The notes beneath the pieces are model-generated. The model was not told where the DNA came from, did no database searches, and saw nothing but the letters and a program-made list of their open reading frames with translations. This document shows positions 16,694 through 27,091 of a DNA stretch of 64,000 nucleotides, one piece after another; positions within the stretch are counted from its first letter, which is position 1, and each line of letters begins with the position of its first letter. A program made the translations under genes and the position numbers. The stretch is from Bradyrhizobium sp. Ce-3 (GTDB taxonomy: Bacteria; Pseudomonadota; Alphaproteobacteria; Rhizobiales; Xanthobacteraceae), in the NCBI RefSeq assembly GCF_022835695.1, contig NZ_BQUV01000010.1, positions 248,001 through 312,000 on the forward strand. Direction: 5' to 3'.

Positions 16694-17557
16694 ATGCGCA
16701 CGTCGCCCGCCTTTGAAACGGATCCGGGCTTTGCCCGAATGAATGTGCCGGACGTCCGGATCAACTACGATCCGATCGATCCGGACCAGTTCGACCGGCC
16801 TATTGTCGCCATGTCCATCGAGACAGGTCAGGGGAACGAGGAGCTGCCGCTCCATTCGCACAAGAAGGGCCAGTTGGTGGTGGCCTCTCATGGATCGGTC
16901 ATGTGCCGCGCACCGGGAGGACTATGGATCGTTCCACCGCAGGGAGCCGTATGGATACCCGCCGGTGTCCTGCACAGCAACTGCATGTCAGAGGCGAAAA
17001 CGGTCTACGTCGTCTTCATCGATCCGCAGGCGAGTGCGCTTCCGACCACTTGCTGCACTTTCACGATATCGTCGCTGGTCCGCGAGCTGATCCATCGATT
17101 GTCGGTATTCCCACCGCTGTATCCGATCGATGGGCCGACAAGCCGACTGGGGCGCGTCCTGCTCGACGAACTGGTGCAGATGTCGACCGAACAGATGTAC
17201 CTGCCGATCTCCGCCGATAGCCGGTTGCAGCATCTGGCCACATCTTTGCTCAATGATCCGGCCGATCGGAGCACGGTCGACGAACTGGCCGCCCGATATG
17301 CCATGAGCGAGCGCACATTCGCCCGCCTGGTCTTGAAGGAGACCGGAATGACATTCGGGCGCTGGCGACAGCGCCTGCACATCCTGGTCGCGCTGCAGCG
17401 GCTGTCGGCCGGATCTTCGGTCCAGGCGGTCTCGCTCGATCTCGGCTATGAAACGCCGAGTGCCTTCATCACCATGTTCAGGAAGACGATGGGCAAGAGC
17501 CCTCGCCGTTTCCTTGCCGAGCGGTCGGGCTTCGTCAGTCGCGAGCCGGTCGAATAG
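16694..17557 (+). CDS. AraC-family transcriptional regulator
   Basis: Regulator of about 287 residues. The N-terminal part is a cupin-like effector domain (ELPLHSHKKGQLVVASHG, GAVWIPAGVLHSN), and the C-terminal part is the double helix-turn-helix of AraC proteins (TVDELAARYAMSERTFARL, then AVSLDLGYETPSAFITMFRK). This cupin-AraC arrangement is typical of regulators of small-molecule uptake or catabolism. It converges with the binding-protein gene at 17604, with a hairpin between them, so it may control the leftward cluster 17604-28881. The start is uncertain: ATG 16694 has a weak site, and ATG 16739 is also possible. Confidence 0.87.
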   Translation: MRTSPAFETDPGFARMNVPDVRINYDPIDPDQFDRPIVAMSIETGQGNEELPLHSHKKGQLVVASHGSVMCRAPGGLWIVPPQGAVWIPAGVLHSNCMSEAKTVYVVFIDPQASALPTTCCTFTISSLVRELIHRLSVFPPLYPIDGPTSRLGRVLLDELVQMSTEQMYLPISADSRLQHLATSLLNDPADRSTVDELAARYAMSERTFARLVLKETGMTFGRWRQRLHILVALQRLSAGSSVQAVSLDLGYETPSAFITMFRKTMGKSPRRFLAERSGFVSREPVE

Positions 17558-17567
17558 GCAGCAAGTT

Positions 17568-17590
17568 GCGGCTTCGTCTCCTGAAGCCGC
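17568..17590. terminator. possible bidirectional terminator hairpin
   Basis: A perfect 8-bp stem GCGGCTTC / GAAGCCGC with a 7-nt loop sits in the 46-bp gap between convergent genes. There is no long T-tract on either side, so intrinsic termination is plausible but not certain. Confidence 0.5.
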
Positions 17591-17603
17591 GGCCGGCGAT
17601 GCT

Positions 17604-18836
17604 CTATCTCGAATTGAACGGCACCAGCGGGTACTGAAGGGTGGCCTCGGCCACGACTTGCGGCGCCACAACGCGCGGCCTACCGTTCTGCCCCTGCAGC
17701 AGAGTCACGTTGCCTCCCATGTTCTGACCGCTGGCATCGAACTTGATCCTGCCGCTGGACATCAGGATCGGCGTCATATCGGTTGCCTTGAGCGCGGCAT
17801 GGATGGCAACCGATTCGGAAGAGCCGGCGCGGTTCACGGCATCCGCAACGATCTGCACGGCTTCGAACGCGCATCCCGAATTTGCGTCAAGCCAGTCGTT
17901 TGGATAGTCGGACGCAAACTGCTTGAGGATCGCTGCGGCGTCGGGAGCCTTCGGGTTGTACCACAGCGTCGACAGTATCGCACCGTCACCGTATTTGCCC
18001 AATGCGTCGTAGTAGGCCTTGTCCTGCACGCCATTGGAGTTCGGCGAGAAGATCAGTTTGGGGTTCCATCCTTGCTTGACGCATTCCCGGATGATCATGA
18101 TGGCATCGTTGACGCGCGTCACCGATACCAGCGCATCGGCGCCCGAGGCTTTCGCCTTTGCCACCTCGACCGAGAGATCCCTCGCCTTCTCGTCGTACGG
18201 GATGTACTGGGCAATCTTCAGAGGGACATCGACCTCCTTCCAGGCCTGATCGATGCTGGCCGCGGTCGATTGCCCCATCGTGTTGTTGAGATGCATGATG
18301 GCCGCACTCGTCGGCACATCCTGGAGCGACGACAACAGCGACTTCAATTCGATCAGCGACTTCCTGACGACCGTCAGCGAGGTCGGATAGTAGCGAAAGA
18401 CCTGGGTGAAGCCCTGCGACGTCACCTGGGTCGCGCTCGCGATATGCACCACCATCGGGACTTTCGCGGCTTCCGCGGCCTGCAGCGCCGAAATGGTGGC
18501 GCCGGAGTCCCAGGCCCCGATGAGCACCGTGCAGCCTTGCCGGATCAGGTTCTCGGCGGCAATTCGCCCGTTCTCCGGCCTGCTCTGTGTATCGGCATGG
18601 ATGATCTCCATGTCTACTCCGAACTTCTCCTTGGCGAACTTCGCACCGGCGTCGATCCCGCGCACGCAGGCCTGGCCGGGAAATGCCAGGACGCCGCTGC
18701 TCGGATTGATCGCGCCGACTCGTACCTTGCCGGGAGTGTTTGCCTTCGCCGGCCACGATAGCAGCCCGGCGGCGGCGCCAACGCTGCTGCCGAGCAGTGC
18801 ACGGCGCGTCAAACCAGTTTCATTGCGACTCATCAT
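17604..18836 (-). CDS. ABC transporter substrate-binding protein, Liv type (Peripla_BP_6)
   Basis: Periplasmic receptor of about 410 residues with a Tat-like leader (MSRNETGLTRRALLGSSVG) ending near AKA. The mature start KVRVGAINPSSGVLAFPG fits Liv-type receptors. The ATG at 18836 has GAGGGGGAA upstream. It is the last gene of the long leftward cluster and the only binding protein there, so it most likely serves the LivHMGF set at 24626-27944, although eight kilobases separate them. The twin-arginine-like leader would imply export in the folded state. Confidence 0.88.
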   Translation of the reverse strand: MMSRNETGLTRRALLGSSVGAAAGLLSWPAKANTPGKVRVGAINPSSGVLAFPGQACVRGIDAGAKFAKEKFGVDMEIIHADTQSRPENGRIAAENLIRQGCTVLIGAWDSGATISALQAAEAAKVPMVVHIASATQVTSQGFTQVFRYYPTSLTVVRKSLIELKSLLSSLQDVPTSAAIMHLNNTMGQSTAASIDQAWKEVDVPLKIAQYIPYDEKARDLSVEVAKAKASGADALVSVTRVNDAIMIIRECVKQGWNPKLIFSPNSNGVQDKAYYDALGKYGDGAILSTLWYNPKAPDAAAILKQFASDYPNDWLDANSGCAFEAVQIVADAVNRAGSSESVAIHAALKATDMTPILMSSGRIKFDASGQNMGGNVTLLQGQNGRPRVVAPQVVAEATLQYPLVPFNSR

Positions 18837-18947
18837 GTGACGTTCCCCCTCAGTCAGCTGCATTAATCTTGAGACGATCCAATTGAACATCCCGATGACT
18901 GGCGACGCACGCGGCGCGCGACTCTCGCGGCAGATGCGCCGTTCAAA

Positions 18948-20819
18948 TCACTCCTTCACCTCGGCCTTGACCAGATCGTCTTCACTGTCGTCATAAAGCG
19001 AATCGACCAATGACCGATATCTCTCGATGATCTGCTTACGGCGCTTCTTTCTGGTCGGAGTCATCACGCCATTCTCGGGAGAGAGTTCCTCCGGCAATAT
19101 CCGGAAGGCCTTGATCTGCTCGGCCCTGGCCAATCTGCTGTTTGCCTTGCCGATCTCGGCTTCGATCATCCGAACAACTATCTCGGAATTCGCCAGATCC
19201 CCGTATTGCGCGATCTGAAGGTCGCGCGATCGCGCCCACTCCATCGTCGCGACCGCGTCAACTTCGATCAACGCGGTGAGATATTTCTTTCCTTCTCCGA
19301 TCACCGCGGCCTCGGAAATGAACGGACTGTGCCGGACTTCATTCTCGATCTGCGTCGGGCTGATGGATTTTCCGTTGGACGTGTTGATGATCTCCTTTTT
19401 CCGATCGACCAGCTTGAACAAGCCTGTCGGGCCGATATCCACGATGTCTCCGGTGTAAAGCCAGCCTTCGCGCAGCGCCGACTTGGTTTCCTCCGGCTTG
19501 TTCCAGTAGCCAATGAAGAGCCCCGGCCCCCGGACAATCATCTCCCCGTCTTCGAGAACCGCCGTCTCCCAAGCCGCATCATGCACGGGCACGCCAACGG
19601 TGCCGGCTTCCGGCCATTCCGCCATCTGGACAAGATTGGCGCCGACCAGCTCCGTCTGGCCGTAACATTCCTTCAGCTGCAGGCCCCATAGTTGCCACAA
19701 AGACATCAGCTCGGATGGCATCGCAGCCGAGGATGTGTAGGTGATCGCGAGTTCCTCGAATCCAACCTCGGCAAGCAGCGGACGGAAGATCTGGTCCTGG
19801 CACACCGCAAAGAGGGCCGATATCAAGGGATCCGGCGTGCCGCCGGCCTGGCGGTCGTCGAGCGCCTTGCGCGCGATCGTCATTGCAAACTGATAGGCCT
19901 GCTTCTGCTTCGCCGATGCGGAATGGACCTTGCTGAGGATCTGGGTTGCAAACCGCTGATAGAAGCGGGGCGGCGCGGTGAAATATGTCGGCTTCACGTC
20001 CTTGATGGTCTGGGCGAATTCCATGCTGGTCTCGCCGAAATGCGGCACCATCCGGACCAGCAACGGCAAGGTCGTTGCCTGCGCGCGCGCGACCGTATGC
20101 GACATCGGCAGATGCACCACGACGCGGTGCGTGTCGGACCGCATCCGCGGGGTGAACGTCGTCACGCTGTGCGCACCGGCGAGCAACGACAGATGAGTCA
20201 GCATCGCGCCCTTGGGAAAGCCGGTGGTACCGGATGTGTATCCGATGCTGACCAGGTCGCTCGCCGTGGCTTGCCCGGCCTGCTTGCGAAGGAATCCATC
20301 GGCGTCGACCGAAATCCCTTCGCAAAAGGTCCGGAGCGAGACGACGTTTGCCGCCACATCGGCCCCGTTCCATTCCGGATCGAGCACGATGATCTTCCGC
20401 GCCTTCTCGGCCTGGCCCGACGCCAGGACGATGCCGAGCTGAAGCTCACTGCCGACAAAGACGAAGGAGGCGCTGGAATCGCTGAGATAGTAGCCGACCT
20501 CCTCCGGCGACGAGGTGAAGTACACGCCGACCATGACACCGCCGGCGCAGATCGTCGCCATGTCGGCGAGCAGCCACTCCTGGGACACATCGCCCATGAT
20601 GGCTGCACGGTCACCGTGCGCGAACCCGGACTTCTGCAGGGCGGCCGCCAGATTGGCCACCTGATCCGAATACTGCCGCCAGGTCACGGCGATCCATTCG
20701 CCGCGACGCTTCTGCTTGTAGGCGACCGCCTCGGGCCGCTCCGCCCTTCGCGCGCTCAGAAGCTGCGGAATGGTCACGTCGACGAGTTGAGCCCCCGACG
20801 TGATGGATTCGACGTCCAT
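18948..20819 (-). CDS. long-chain-type AMP-dependent acyl-CoA synthetase
   Basis: Ligase of 623 residues of the FAA1/long-chain subgroup, longer than the 511-residue paralogue at 10791. Motifs: VSIGYTSGTTGFPKGAMLTH (P-loop), ECYGQTELVGANL, GWLYTGDIVDIGPTGLFKLV followed by DRKKEIINTSNGKSISPTQIE, and a C-terminal basic stretch MTPTRKKRRKQII carrying the likely A10 lysine. The DRKKEIINTSNGK form is typical of long-chain or bulky acid ligases. It starts one base after the stop of the enoyl-CoA hydratase gene, suggesting coupled expression. The acid substrate is unknown; steroid, terpenoid or aryl-alkanoic acids would all fit. Confidence 0.9.
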   Translation of the reverse strand: MDVESITSGAQLVDVTIPQLLSARRAERPEAVAYKQKRRGEWIAVTWRQYSDQVANLAAALQKSGFAHGDRAAIMGDVSQEWLLADMATICAGGVMVGVYFTSSPEEVGYYLSDSSASFVFVGSELQLGIVLASGQAEKARKIIVLDPEWNGADVAANVVSLRTFCEGISVDADGFLRKQAGQATASDLVSIGYTSGTTGFPKGAMLTHLSLLAGAHSVTTFTPRMRSDTHRVVVHLPMSHTVARAQATTLPLLVRMVPHFGETSMEFAQTIKDVKPTYFTAPPRFYQRFATQILSKVHSASAKQKQAYQFAMTIARKALDDRQAGGTPDPLISALFAVCQDQIFRPLLAEVGFEELAITYTSSAAMPSELMSLWQLWGLQLKECYGQTELVGANLVQMAEWPEAGTVGVPVHDAAWETAVLEDGEMIVRGPGLFIGYWNKPEETKSALREGWLYTGDIVDIGPTGLFKLVDRKKEIINTSNGKSISPTQIENEVRHSPFISEAAVIGEGKKYLTALIEVDAVATMEWARSRDLQIAQYGDLANSEIVVRMIEAEIGKANSRLARAEQIKAFRILPEELSPENGVMTPTRKKRRKQIIERYRSLVDSLYDDSEDDLVKAEVKE

Positions 20820-20820
20820 C

Positions 20821-21600
20821 TCAGCGCTCCGCGAAGCGCTTTCGCTTTTCAGCGAAGGCGGCGACAGCCTCGCGGCGCTCGGGCAGCGCGAAGGTCAGCA
20901 TCTCCAGCGCGGCCGAAGTGTCAAGCACCAGATGCGCGTACTGCTTGATGATCTTGTTGACGCTGTACTTCGTCCAGATGATCGACTCGCGAGGGCCGCT
21001 TGCAAGCATCTCGGCGTACTCGATCGCGGCGTCCTTGACGTCCCTGTTCGAGACGACCTCGTTGATCATGCCCATGGCGGCGGCCTTCTCGGCGGAGATG
21101 AACTCCCCCGTCATCAGGTAGTGCTTCGCGCGCACCGGCCCCATCAGCAGCGGCCAGATCACCGCGCCGCCGTCACCCGCAACCACGCCGGCCGTCACAT
21201 GCGTATCGGCAAATCGCGCCGTCGGATTTGCGAAGATGACGTCGCAGAACAGCGCAAGCGTCGCCCCGAGGCCGACGGCAACGCCGTTGACCGCCGCCAC
21301 GATCGGCACCTCGACCTCGAGCATATTGCGCACCAAATGCCGCCCGCTCCTGGTCGGCGACGGCAGCGGGCCCTTGTCGAGCGACTTCTGATCGCCGCCG
21401 GAGCAGAAGCCACGGCCCGCGCCGGTCAGCACGATCGCGCGAACGTCCTTGTCGTGATCGAGTTCGACGAAAATCCGCTCCAGCTCCTCGTGCATGTCCC
21501 AATTGATGGCGTTCAGGATCTCCGGCCGGTTCATCGTGACTACGGCAACGCCGCTGGAGCGCTTCTCGACGATCAGATACTTGTAGCTGTGCTGTAACAT
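20821..21600 (-). CDS. enoyl-CoA hydratase/isomerase family protein
   Basis: Crotonase of about 259 residues: MNRPEILNAIN, FCSGGDQKSL for the first oxyanion strand and NGVAVGLGATLALFCD for the second. Where hydratases usually carry a catalytic glutamate, this protein reads RFADTHVTAGVVAGDGG, with no glutamate, so it may be an isomerase, hydrolase or lyase rather than a hydratase. The ATG at 21600 has GGAG upstream; longer upstream extensions lack a site. It follows the luciferase-like gene by 28 nt and precedes the ligase by one base. Confidence 0.87.
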   Translation of the reverse strand: MLQHSYKYLIVEKRSSGVAVVTMNRPEILNAINWDMHEELERIFVELDHDKDVRAIVLTGAGRGFCSGGDQKSLDKGPLPSPTRSGRHLVRNMLEVEVPIVAAVNGVAVGLGATLALFCDVIFANPTARFADTHVTAGVVAGDGGAVIWPLLMGPVRAKHYLMTGEFISAEKAAAMGMINEVVSNRDVKDAAIEYAEMLASGPRESIIWTKYSVNKIIKQYAHLVLDTSAALEMLTFALPERREAVAAFAEKRKRFAER

Positions 21601-21628
21601 CGGTTTCTCCGTCCTGCTTTCCTTGAGT

Positions 21629-22759
21629 TTATTTCTGCGGCCGCATCGCCCGAATCTTGTCGAGGATTTCTTCGGTGGGTCGCACGACATTGTTCTTGTC
21701 ATTGAAGTGCGGGATCACGTAGCGGCCGCACATTTCGATCGCTTCCATGATCTTCTCATGGTTCACCGAATCGAGATGAAGCAGGACTTCATCGATACCC
21801 AATGCCTCGAACTTCTCGAGCTGACGGATGACGGTGTCCGGACTCCCGCAAACGGTGGTCGCCGATTCGTTGAGCAGATAGTCCCAATCCTTTCCGGCAC
21901 GTTGTGCCGCCGGCTGGCTCTCGCTCATGTAGGCGTAGTCACCGGAGAGCTTCGCCAGGCGGGGATAAGCGTCGGTCGCTATCCGGGCGTAGTGCATCAG
22001 AGGTTCGGCGTAGTCTTCCTTCGCCTTCTGGTCCGTGGGACCGATGCCAAAGAACAGCGGAAGGCCGATGCGAGAGCGATCGAGCGGACCAAGCTCGTCA
22101 CGCTTCCAGGCTCGACGGTAGGTGTTGATCAGCTTGGCCTGATAGTCCCACCCTTGGTAGATGTTGCTGCTCAGCACAGCGAACCCTTCGGAGCCGGCCC
22201 AGCCATGGCTCCGTTCACTCGTGGCAGCGATGCCGATCACTGGATGGGGCTTCTGAAGCGGCTTCGGGACCAGCATTCGCGGCGGAACCTGGTAATACTT
22301 GCCTTCGAAGGTGAAGATATCCTCGCGCATCGATTTCTTGAGGAGCGCGAGCCCTTCTTCCATTTGCGGGAGCGTTTCATTCGGGTCGACGTTGAAGGCG
22401 CGCATCGCGATGGTCGTGTTGGCACGACCGGCGTAGAACTCCATGCGGCCATGCGACAGAATATCGGTGACGGCCAGCCGTTCCGCCGAGCGCAAGGCGT
22501 GATTGATCTTCTGCGGCATCAGGGTGACTGCGGATCGCAGCTTCACGCGTGATGTCACCGCGGCAAGGTAACCGTAGACTACCTCAGGGGCCGAGCTCGA
22601 GATGCCGCCGAGCGCGACGTGCTGCTCGGACAGCGCGACGCAGTCGAACCCCATCTTTTCCGCGAGGCGGACCTCGTCTACCAGTTCATGGAGCCGGCGC
22701 GCGTAGCTCTGCCCGACCTGGGTCTCCTGCTCCGACCAGAACCCGAACGAAAGTGCCAT
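21629..22759 (-). CDS. LLM class flavin-dependent oxidoreductase (luciferase-like monooxygenase)
   Basis: TIM-barrel flavin enzyme of 376 residues. Family features: LSFGFWSEQE at strand 1, EVRLAEKMGFDCVALSEQHV, a VTSRVKLRSAVTLMP strand, LSHGRMEFYAGRA, and a substrate region with QKPHPVIGIAATS. Class members use reduced FMN or F420 and often O2, for example in terpene or sulfonate oxidation. A flavin reductase gene at 27951 in the same cluster could provide reduced FMN, giving a two-component monooxygenase (inference). The 186-bp upstream gap may hold a promoter. Confidence 0.88.
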   Translation of the reverse strand: MALSFGFWSEQETQVGQSYARRLHELVDEVRLAEKMGFDCVALSEQHVALGGISSSAPEVVYGYLAAVTSRVKLRSAVTLMPQKINHALRSAERLAVTDILSHGRMEFYAGRANTTIAMRAFNVDPNETLPQMEEGLALLKKSMREDIFTFEGKYYQVPPRMLVPKPLQKPHPVIGIAATSERSHGWAGSEGFAVLSSNIYQGWDYQAKLINTYRRAWKRDELGPLDRSRIGLPLFFGIGPTDQKAKEDYAEPLMHYARIATDAYPRLAKLSGDYAYMSESQPAAQRAGKDWDYLLNESATTVCGSPDTVIRQLEKFEALGIDEVLLHLDSVNHEKIMEAIEMCGRYVIPHFNDKNNVVRPTEEILDKIRAMRPQK

Positions 22760-22945
22760 CTTCCAAAATCCTCTGGGAATTCGTGATGGCAGAGAGTTTC
22801 ACAGAGGCAGCAACATTTTCGTCTGAATGTTCGTCGGGGCTGCGTAACTTTCCAAATTTTGTGCTGTCGGCGGGTGGATCAACTCTTGTCCCGGCCAACG
22901 CCGCAGCTTGCGGCTTCCCGCGGTAGAGGCGTCGCCGGCGCGGGC

Positions 22946-23713
22946 TCATCGACCAAACGAGGTCACCAGGAGATCCGCGATCGCCTCGAGACACTGCGCG
23001 CCGATCTCTGCGGTCGATCCATGCGGATCACCGATGATCCCGTTGTGCGTGATCGACTTGATGCCATTCCTCCACATGGACTGAAGCTGCTCTTCAGACA
23101 GCGCGCCGCGGTACCCTGCTTCGAACCGGTCCAGCCGCACGCTATCGGGACGGAGCCACATCATCAGCGAGGTCTCCGCGATGTCGGCGTGCCCGCCGAC
23201 CGCATCGGGGTCGCCGCCGGCATCCCCGACGGCGCTTCGCCACCGGTCGATCCAGGCAATTGCGTCGCAGAACGCGTCGATCTCGACGTTTGGCGGAACT
23301 GCACGCCGCAACCGCGGAAGCATGTCACGCAGGACAGGAAAGTTTCCGATATGTCCGGAGAACAACAGGATCCGCCTGAAACCATGCCGGGCAAGACTTG
23401 TGCAGTAGTCCAGGCAGATGGCCTCGAACGTCTCCGGTCGAAGGGAGATCGTCCCGGGAAAGACAAGATGGTGGGCCGAACAGCCGACCTTGATTGTCGG
23501 AGCGATCAGGGCAGAGCCGAAGAGCCGCGCCAGTTTTGCCGCGAGCGCCTCCGCGTGATCGGCATCCATGCACAGCGGAAGATGCGGCCCATGCTGCTCG
23601 ACAGCGCCGCACGGTATCAAGACCGTCGAATATCCCCGAGCCAGGGCGGCCGACACCGCCTCGAAGCTCATGAGCTCCAGGCGGATTTCTTCAGGGGACG
23701 TCAGTTCAGCCAT
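22946..23713 (-). CDS. creatininase family protein
   Basis: Metal-dependent amidohydrolase-like protein of 255 residues. The creatininase motifs are all visible: GAVEQHGPHLPL (Glu39, His41), MDADH, FSGHIGN and GGHADIAETSLM, which together ligate two metal ions in creatininase. Characterised relatives open cyclic amides, cut formamides in riboflavin/F420 or mycofactocin pathways, or act on peptides. Its start codon directly follows the stop of the upstream crotonase gene (TGA then ATG). A role in opening a lactam or lactone in this cluster is possible but not shown by sequence. Confidence 0.87.
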   Translation of the reverse strand: MAELTSPEEIRLELMSFEAVSAALARGYSTVLIPCGAVEQHGPHLPLCMDADHAEALAAKLARLFGSALIAPTIKVGCSAHHLVFPGTISLRPETFEAICLDYCTSLARHGFRRILLFSGHIGNFPVLRDMLPRLRRAVPPNVEIDAFCDAIAWIDRWRSAVGDAGGDPDAVGGHADIAETSLMMWLRPDSVRLDRFEAGYRGALSEEQLQSMWRNGIKSITHNGIIGDPHGSTAEIGAQCLEAIADLLVTSFGR

Positions 23714-24481
23714 TCATGCCTTCCTTGCATTCTTCGACAGGAAGCGGGCGCGTGCATCTGCCGAGCTATCGCCGGTCAAATAGGCGCCGAGATCTTCGAT
23801 CGTCATCGCCTCAAGCGAAGCGTCATCCATCTGCCCGGTCAAGTTCAACGAACGCTTGATGGCAGCGAAGAGCTTCGGTTCCTTCCCACGAAGCTGCCGG
23901 CAGATCTCCACGGCACGGACCAGCACATTCTCGGTGGTTGTGACCTCGCTGACCGCTCCGATGACGAGCGCTTTCCGCGCATCGACCAGCTCACCGCAGT
24001 AAAGCAATGCCTGCGCTTCCCGAATCCCCAGCTTCCGAACGGCTTGCCGCATTCCCTTGGCCGCAGGCAGGAGACCGTGGTTGATCTCGGGAAACCCGAC
24101 CATGCAGGCGTGGTCCGCGACGACGTAATCGGCGTACAGCAGGAATTCCAGCGCACCTCCGACCGCATAACCGCGGACGGCACATACGAGCGGGCCCGGA
24201 TATCGCTCCATCTCGCACAGAAGCGCGTGGAAGTCCCGCATGCGGGGTCGGGAAACCTCGATGCCGGCGACTTCCTTGATGTCGCCACCCGCGCTGAAGA
24301 AGCGATCGCCTGCGCCGGTCAGGACGATACCCGGTGGTGACGCGTGAGCGGACAGCTCGCGAATCGCGTCCAGCAAGCGCTTGACCAGTCCATTGTTCAA
24401 GGCATTCGCCGGCGGCCGGTTCATGGTCATCGTGACCATGTCGAGGTCGCGCTCGACGAGAAGGGGATCGTCGTTCTCCAT
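23714..24481 (-). CDS. enoyl-CoA hydratase/isomerase family protein
   Basis: Crotonase of 255 residues: MNRPPANALNNGLV, FFSAGGDIKEVAG and RGYAVGGALEFLLYAD for the CoA-binding core, and FPEINHGLLPAAKG, which retains the usual catalytic glutamate. It differs from the crotonase at 20821, which lacks that residue, so the two may act at different steps. The 144-bp gap upstream separates it from the transporter ATPase; the ribosome site is weak. It is followed directly by the creatininase-family gene. Confidence 0.88.
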   Translation of the reverse strand: MENDDPLLVERDLDMVTMTMNRPPANALNNGLVKRLLDAIRELSAHASPPGIVLTGAGDRFFSAGGDIKEVAGIEVSRPRMRDFHALLCEMERYPGPLVCAVRGYAVGGALEFLLYADYVVADHACMVGFPEINHGLLPAAKGMRQAVRKLGIREAQALLYCGELVDARKALVIGAVSEVTTTENVLVRAVEICRQLRGKEPKLFAAIKRSLNLTGQMDDASLEAMTIEDLGAYLTGDSSADARARFLSKNARKA

Positions 24482-24625
24482 GGGAGCAGCCTATGTGGCG
24501 CGCCACGGAATTGGTTGCCATACAGCGCATCGGCATCGGCGCCCGTCGGCACAAATCGCCGCTGCGGCACGGGATCGCAGCACGATCTGCTTGATGTTGT
24601 CCGGGTTCCGCGCCGGGCGGATCAA

Positions 24626-25337
<712 letters not shown>

Positions 25338-25345
<8 letters not shown>

Positions 25346-26063
25346 GGAAACCCGCTCCCAGATAGCTCTCAAGCACCCTCGGGTCCATGGCCACCTCGCT
25401 GGGGCTTCCTTCGGCGATCTTGGCGCCGTGATGAAGCACCACGACACGCGAGGCGACCTCCATCACGATCCGCATGACGTGCTCGACGAGCAGGATCGTC
25501 AGTCCGGCTTCGGCGAGCCTCTGCAATACGCGAACAACGCCAGCGGCTTCGGTGGGGCGGAGGCCCGCCATCACCTCGTCGAGCAGCAGCAGCTTGGGTC
25601 GGGTGGACAGCGCCTTGGCGGCTTCCAGCATTTTCCGATCCGGCAGCGTCAGCTGGTCCGTCCGCGCATCGGCCTTGCCGGCAAGCCCAACGCTTTCGAG
25701 CGACTCGTATGCCGTCGACCTGGCCTCGTTGACATTCGTGGTCCAGCTGAAGGCGCCGACCATGGCGTTCTCGAGCACGGACATATCGCGCATCGGCCGC
25801 ACGATCTGAAATGTCCGCGCAATACCCATCCTGCAGACAAGTTCGGGTGGCGTGTTCTCGATCGGGCGCCCCTCGAAGAACACCTGCCCACCGGTCGGCC
25901 GCAAGGCGCCCGCAACGAGATTGAAGCAGGTGGTCTTCCCCGCGCCGTTCGGCCCGATCAGCGCGGTGATACGTCCGGCTTCCAGTGCGAAGCTGACATT
26001 GTTCACCGCGACCAATCCGCCGAACGATTTGGAGAGCTGCTTCACATCGAGCAAGGCGGTCAT
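25338..26063 (-). CDS. livG: branched-chain amino acid-type ABC transporter ATP-binding protein (LivG family)
   Basis: ATPase of 241 residues with Walker A GPNGAGKTTCFNLVAG, GIARTFQIVRPMRDMSVLENA typical of LivG, Walker B LLLLDEVMAGLRPTE and the switch region LVEHVMRIVMEVASRVVVL. Walker B reads DEVMAGL instead of DEPxSGL, a variation seen in a subset of LivG-like proteins. The start overlaps the LivM stop as ATGA, indicating translational coupling. Confidence 0.92.
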
Positions 26064-27091
26064 TCTTCGGCCTTCCTCGGTTGCGGCAGCCAGACCCGGG
26101 ACGGCGGCCGGATTGCCTTGGAGAGCCGCACCATCGCCGGCCAGATGCCGTCGGGCAGGAACCAGACGACCAGCACCAGCACGATGCCGTAGGCAATATT
26201 GTTCAGTCCCGGGATCCGGAGACTGTCGCCGAGCGCACCCATCAGATGGTTCAGGGGTATGGCCGCAAGCGACCCGACCAGCGGACCAAACGTCGTGCCC
26301 AGCCCGCCGACCACGGGCCCGATCAGGACGTCGACGGAGGGCCCCATGCCCATGATCGAATCCGGGAAGATCGATCCCTGCACCAGCGCCAGAATTCCGC
26401 CACCCACCGCCGCGGTCGCCGCCGATATCGCGATCACGAGGATCTTATGCCGGAATGTGCGGACGCCGAGCGCGCGCGCAGCCTGCTCGTCGTCTCGCAT
26501 CGCTCGCCAGACATATCCGAGATACGATCGCGAGATCAGCTCGGTTCCCACGATGCCGAGTGCCGCCAGGGCTAGCGCGACAAAGTAATAGAAGCGCGCA
26601 TCGCCCCGCAGCATCGCGAACTCGATCGCATTCGTCGGCGCGGGAAAGAACAGCCCCTGCATGGCGCCAACGAATTCCCAGCCGCTGAACATGATCCTGG
26701 CGAATTCGGCGGCGGCGATCGTCAGCAGCGCGAAATAGATTCCACGCACTTCGAACCGGAAGCTCAGCCACGCCAGCACCGCGCCGGCACATCCGGCGAT
26801 GAACATGCCAAGCAGGAGGCCGATCCACGGAGAGATACCGTACTTCACGTCGAGCACGGCGACTGAATAGGCTCCAAGGGCGACAAAGAGGGCATGACCG
26901 ATCGACAGTTGCCCGCCGATCCCCAGCATCAGATTCCAGGATTGGCCGAGGAACGTGAACAGCAACACGATCGTCATCAACGAGATCAGGTACGGATTTG
27001 CCAGGGCGCCGGCCACGGCAAGGATGGCGAAGACCATTGCTCCGGCAAGCCACGGCTTGATGTCGGGCGCCCCTTCAAATCTCTTTTGCAC
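26060..27091 (-). CDS. livM: branched-chain amino acid-type ABC transporter permease (LivM family)
   Basis: Permease of about 343 residues, longer than the LivM at 5512, with hydrophobic helices throughout. Family cues: GQSWNLMLGIGGQLSIGHALFVALGAY (two parts: the NLMLGIGGQLSIGHA motif and helix), FRFEVRGIYFALLTIAAAEF, and RAMRDDEQAARALGV as ATPase-contact loop. The GTG at 27091 is eight bases from GAGAGG and is preferred over the TTG one codon earlier. It overlaps the end of the LivH gene by 17 nt. Confidence 0.88.
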   Translation of the reverse strand: MQKRFEGAPDIKPWLAGAMVFAILAVAGALANPYLISLMTIVLLFTFLGQSWNLMLGIGGQLSIGHALFVALGAYSVAVLDVKYGISPWIGLLLGMFIAGCAGAVLAWLSFRFEVRGIYFALLTIAAAEFARIMFSGWEFVGAMQGLFFPAPTNAIEFAMLRGDARFYYFVALALAALGIVGTELISRSYLGYVWRAMRDDEQAARALGVRTFRHKILVIAISAATAAVGGGILALVQGSIFPDSIMGMGPSVDVLIGPVVGGLGTTFGPLVGSLAAIPLNHLMGALGDSLRIPGLNNIAYGIVLVLVVWFLPDGIWPAMVRLSKAIRPPSRVWLPQPRKAEE

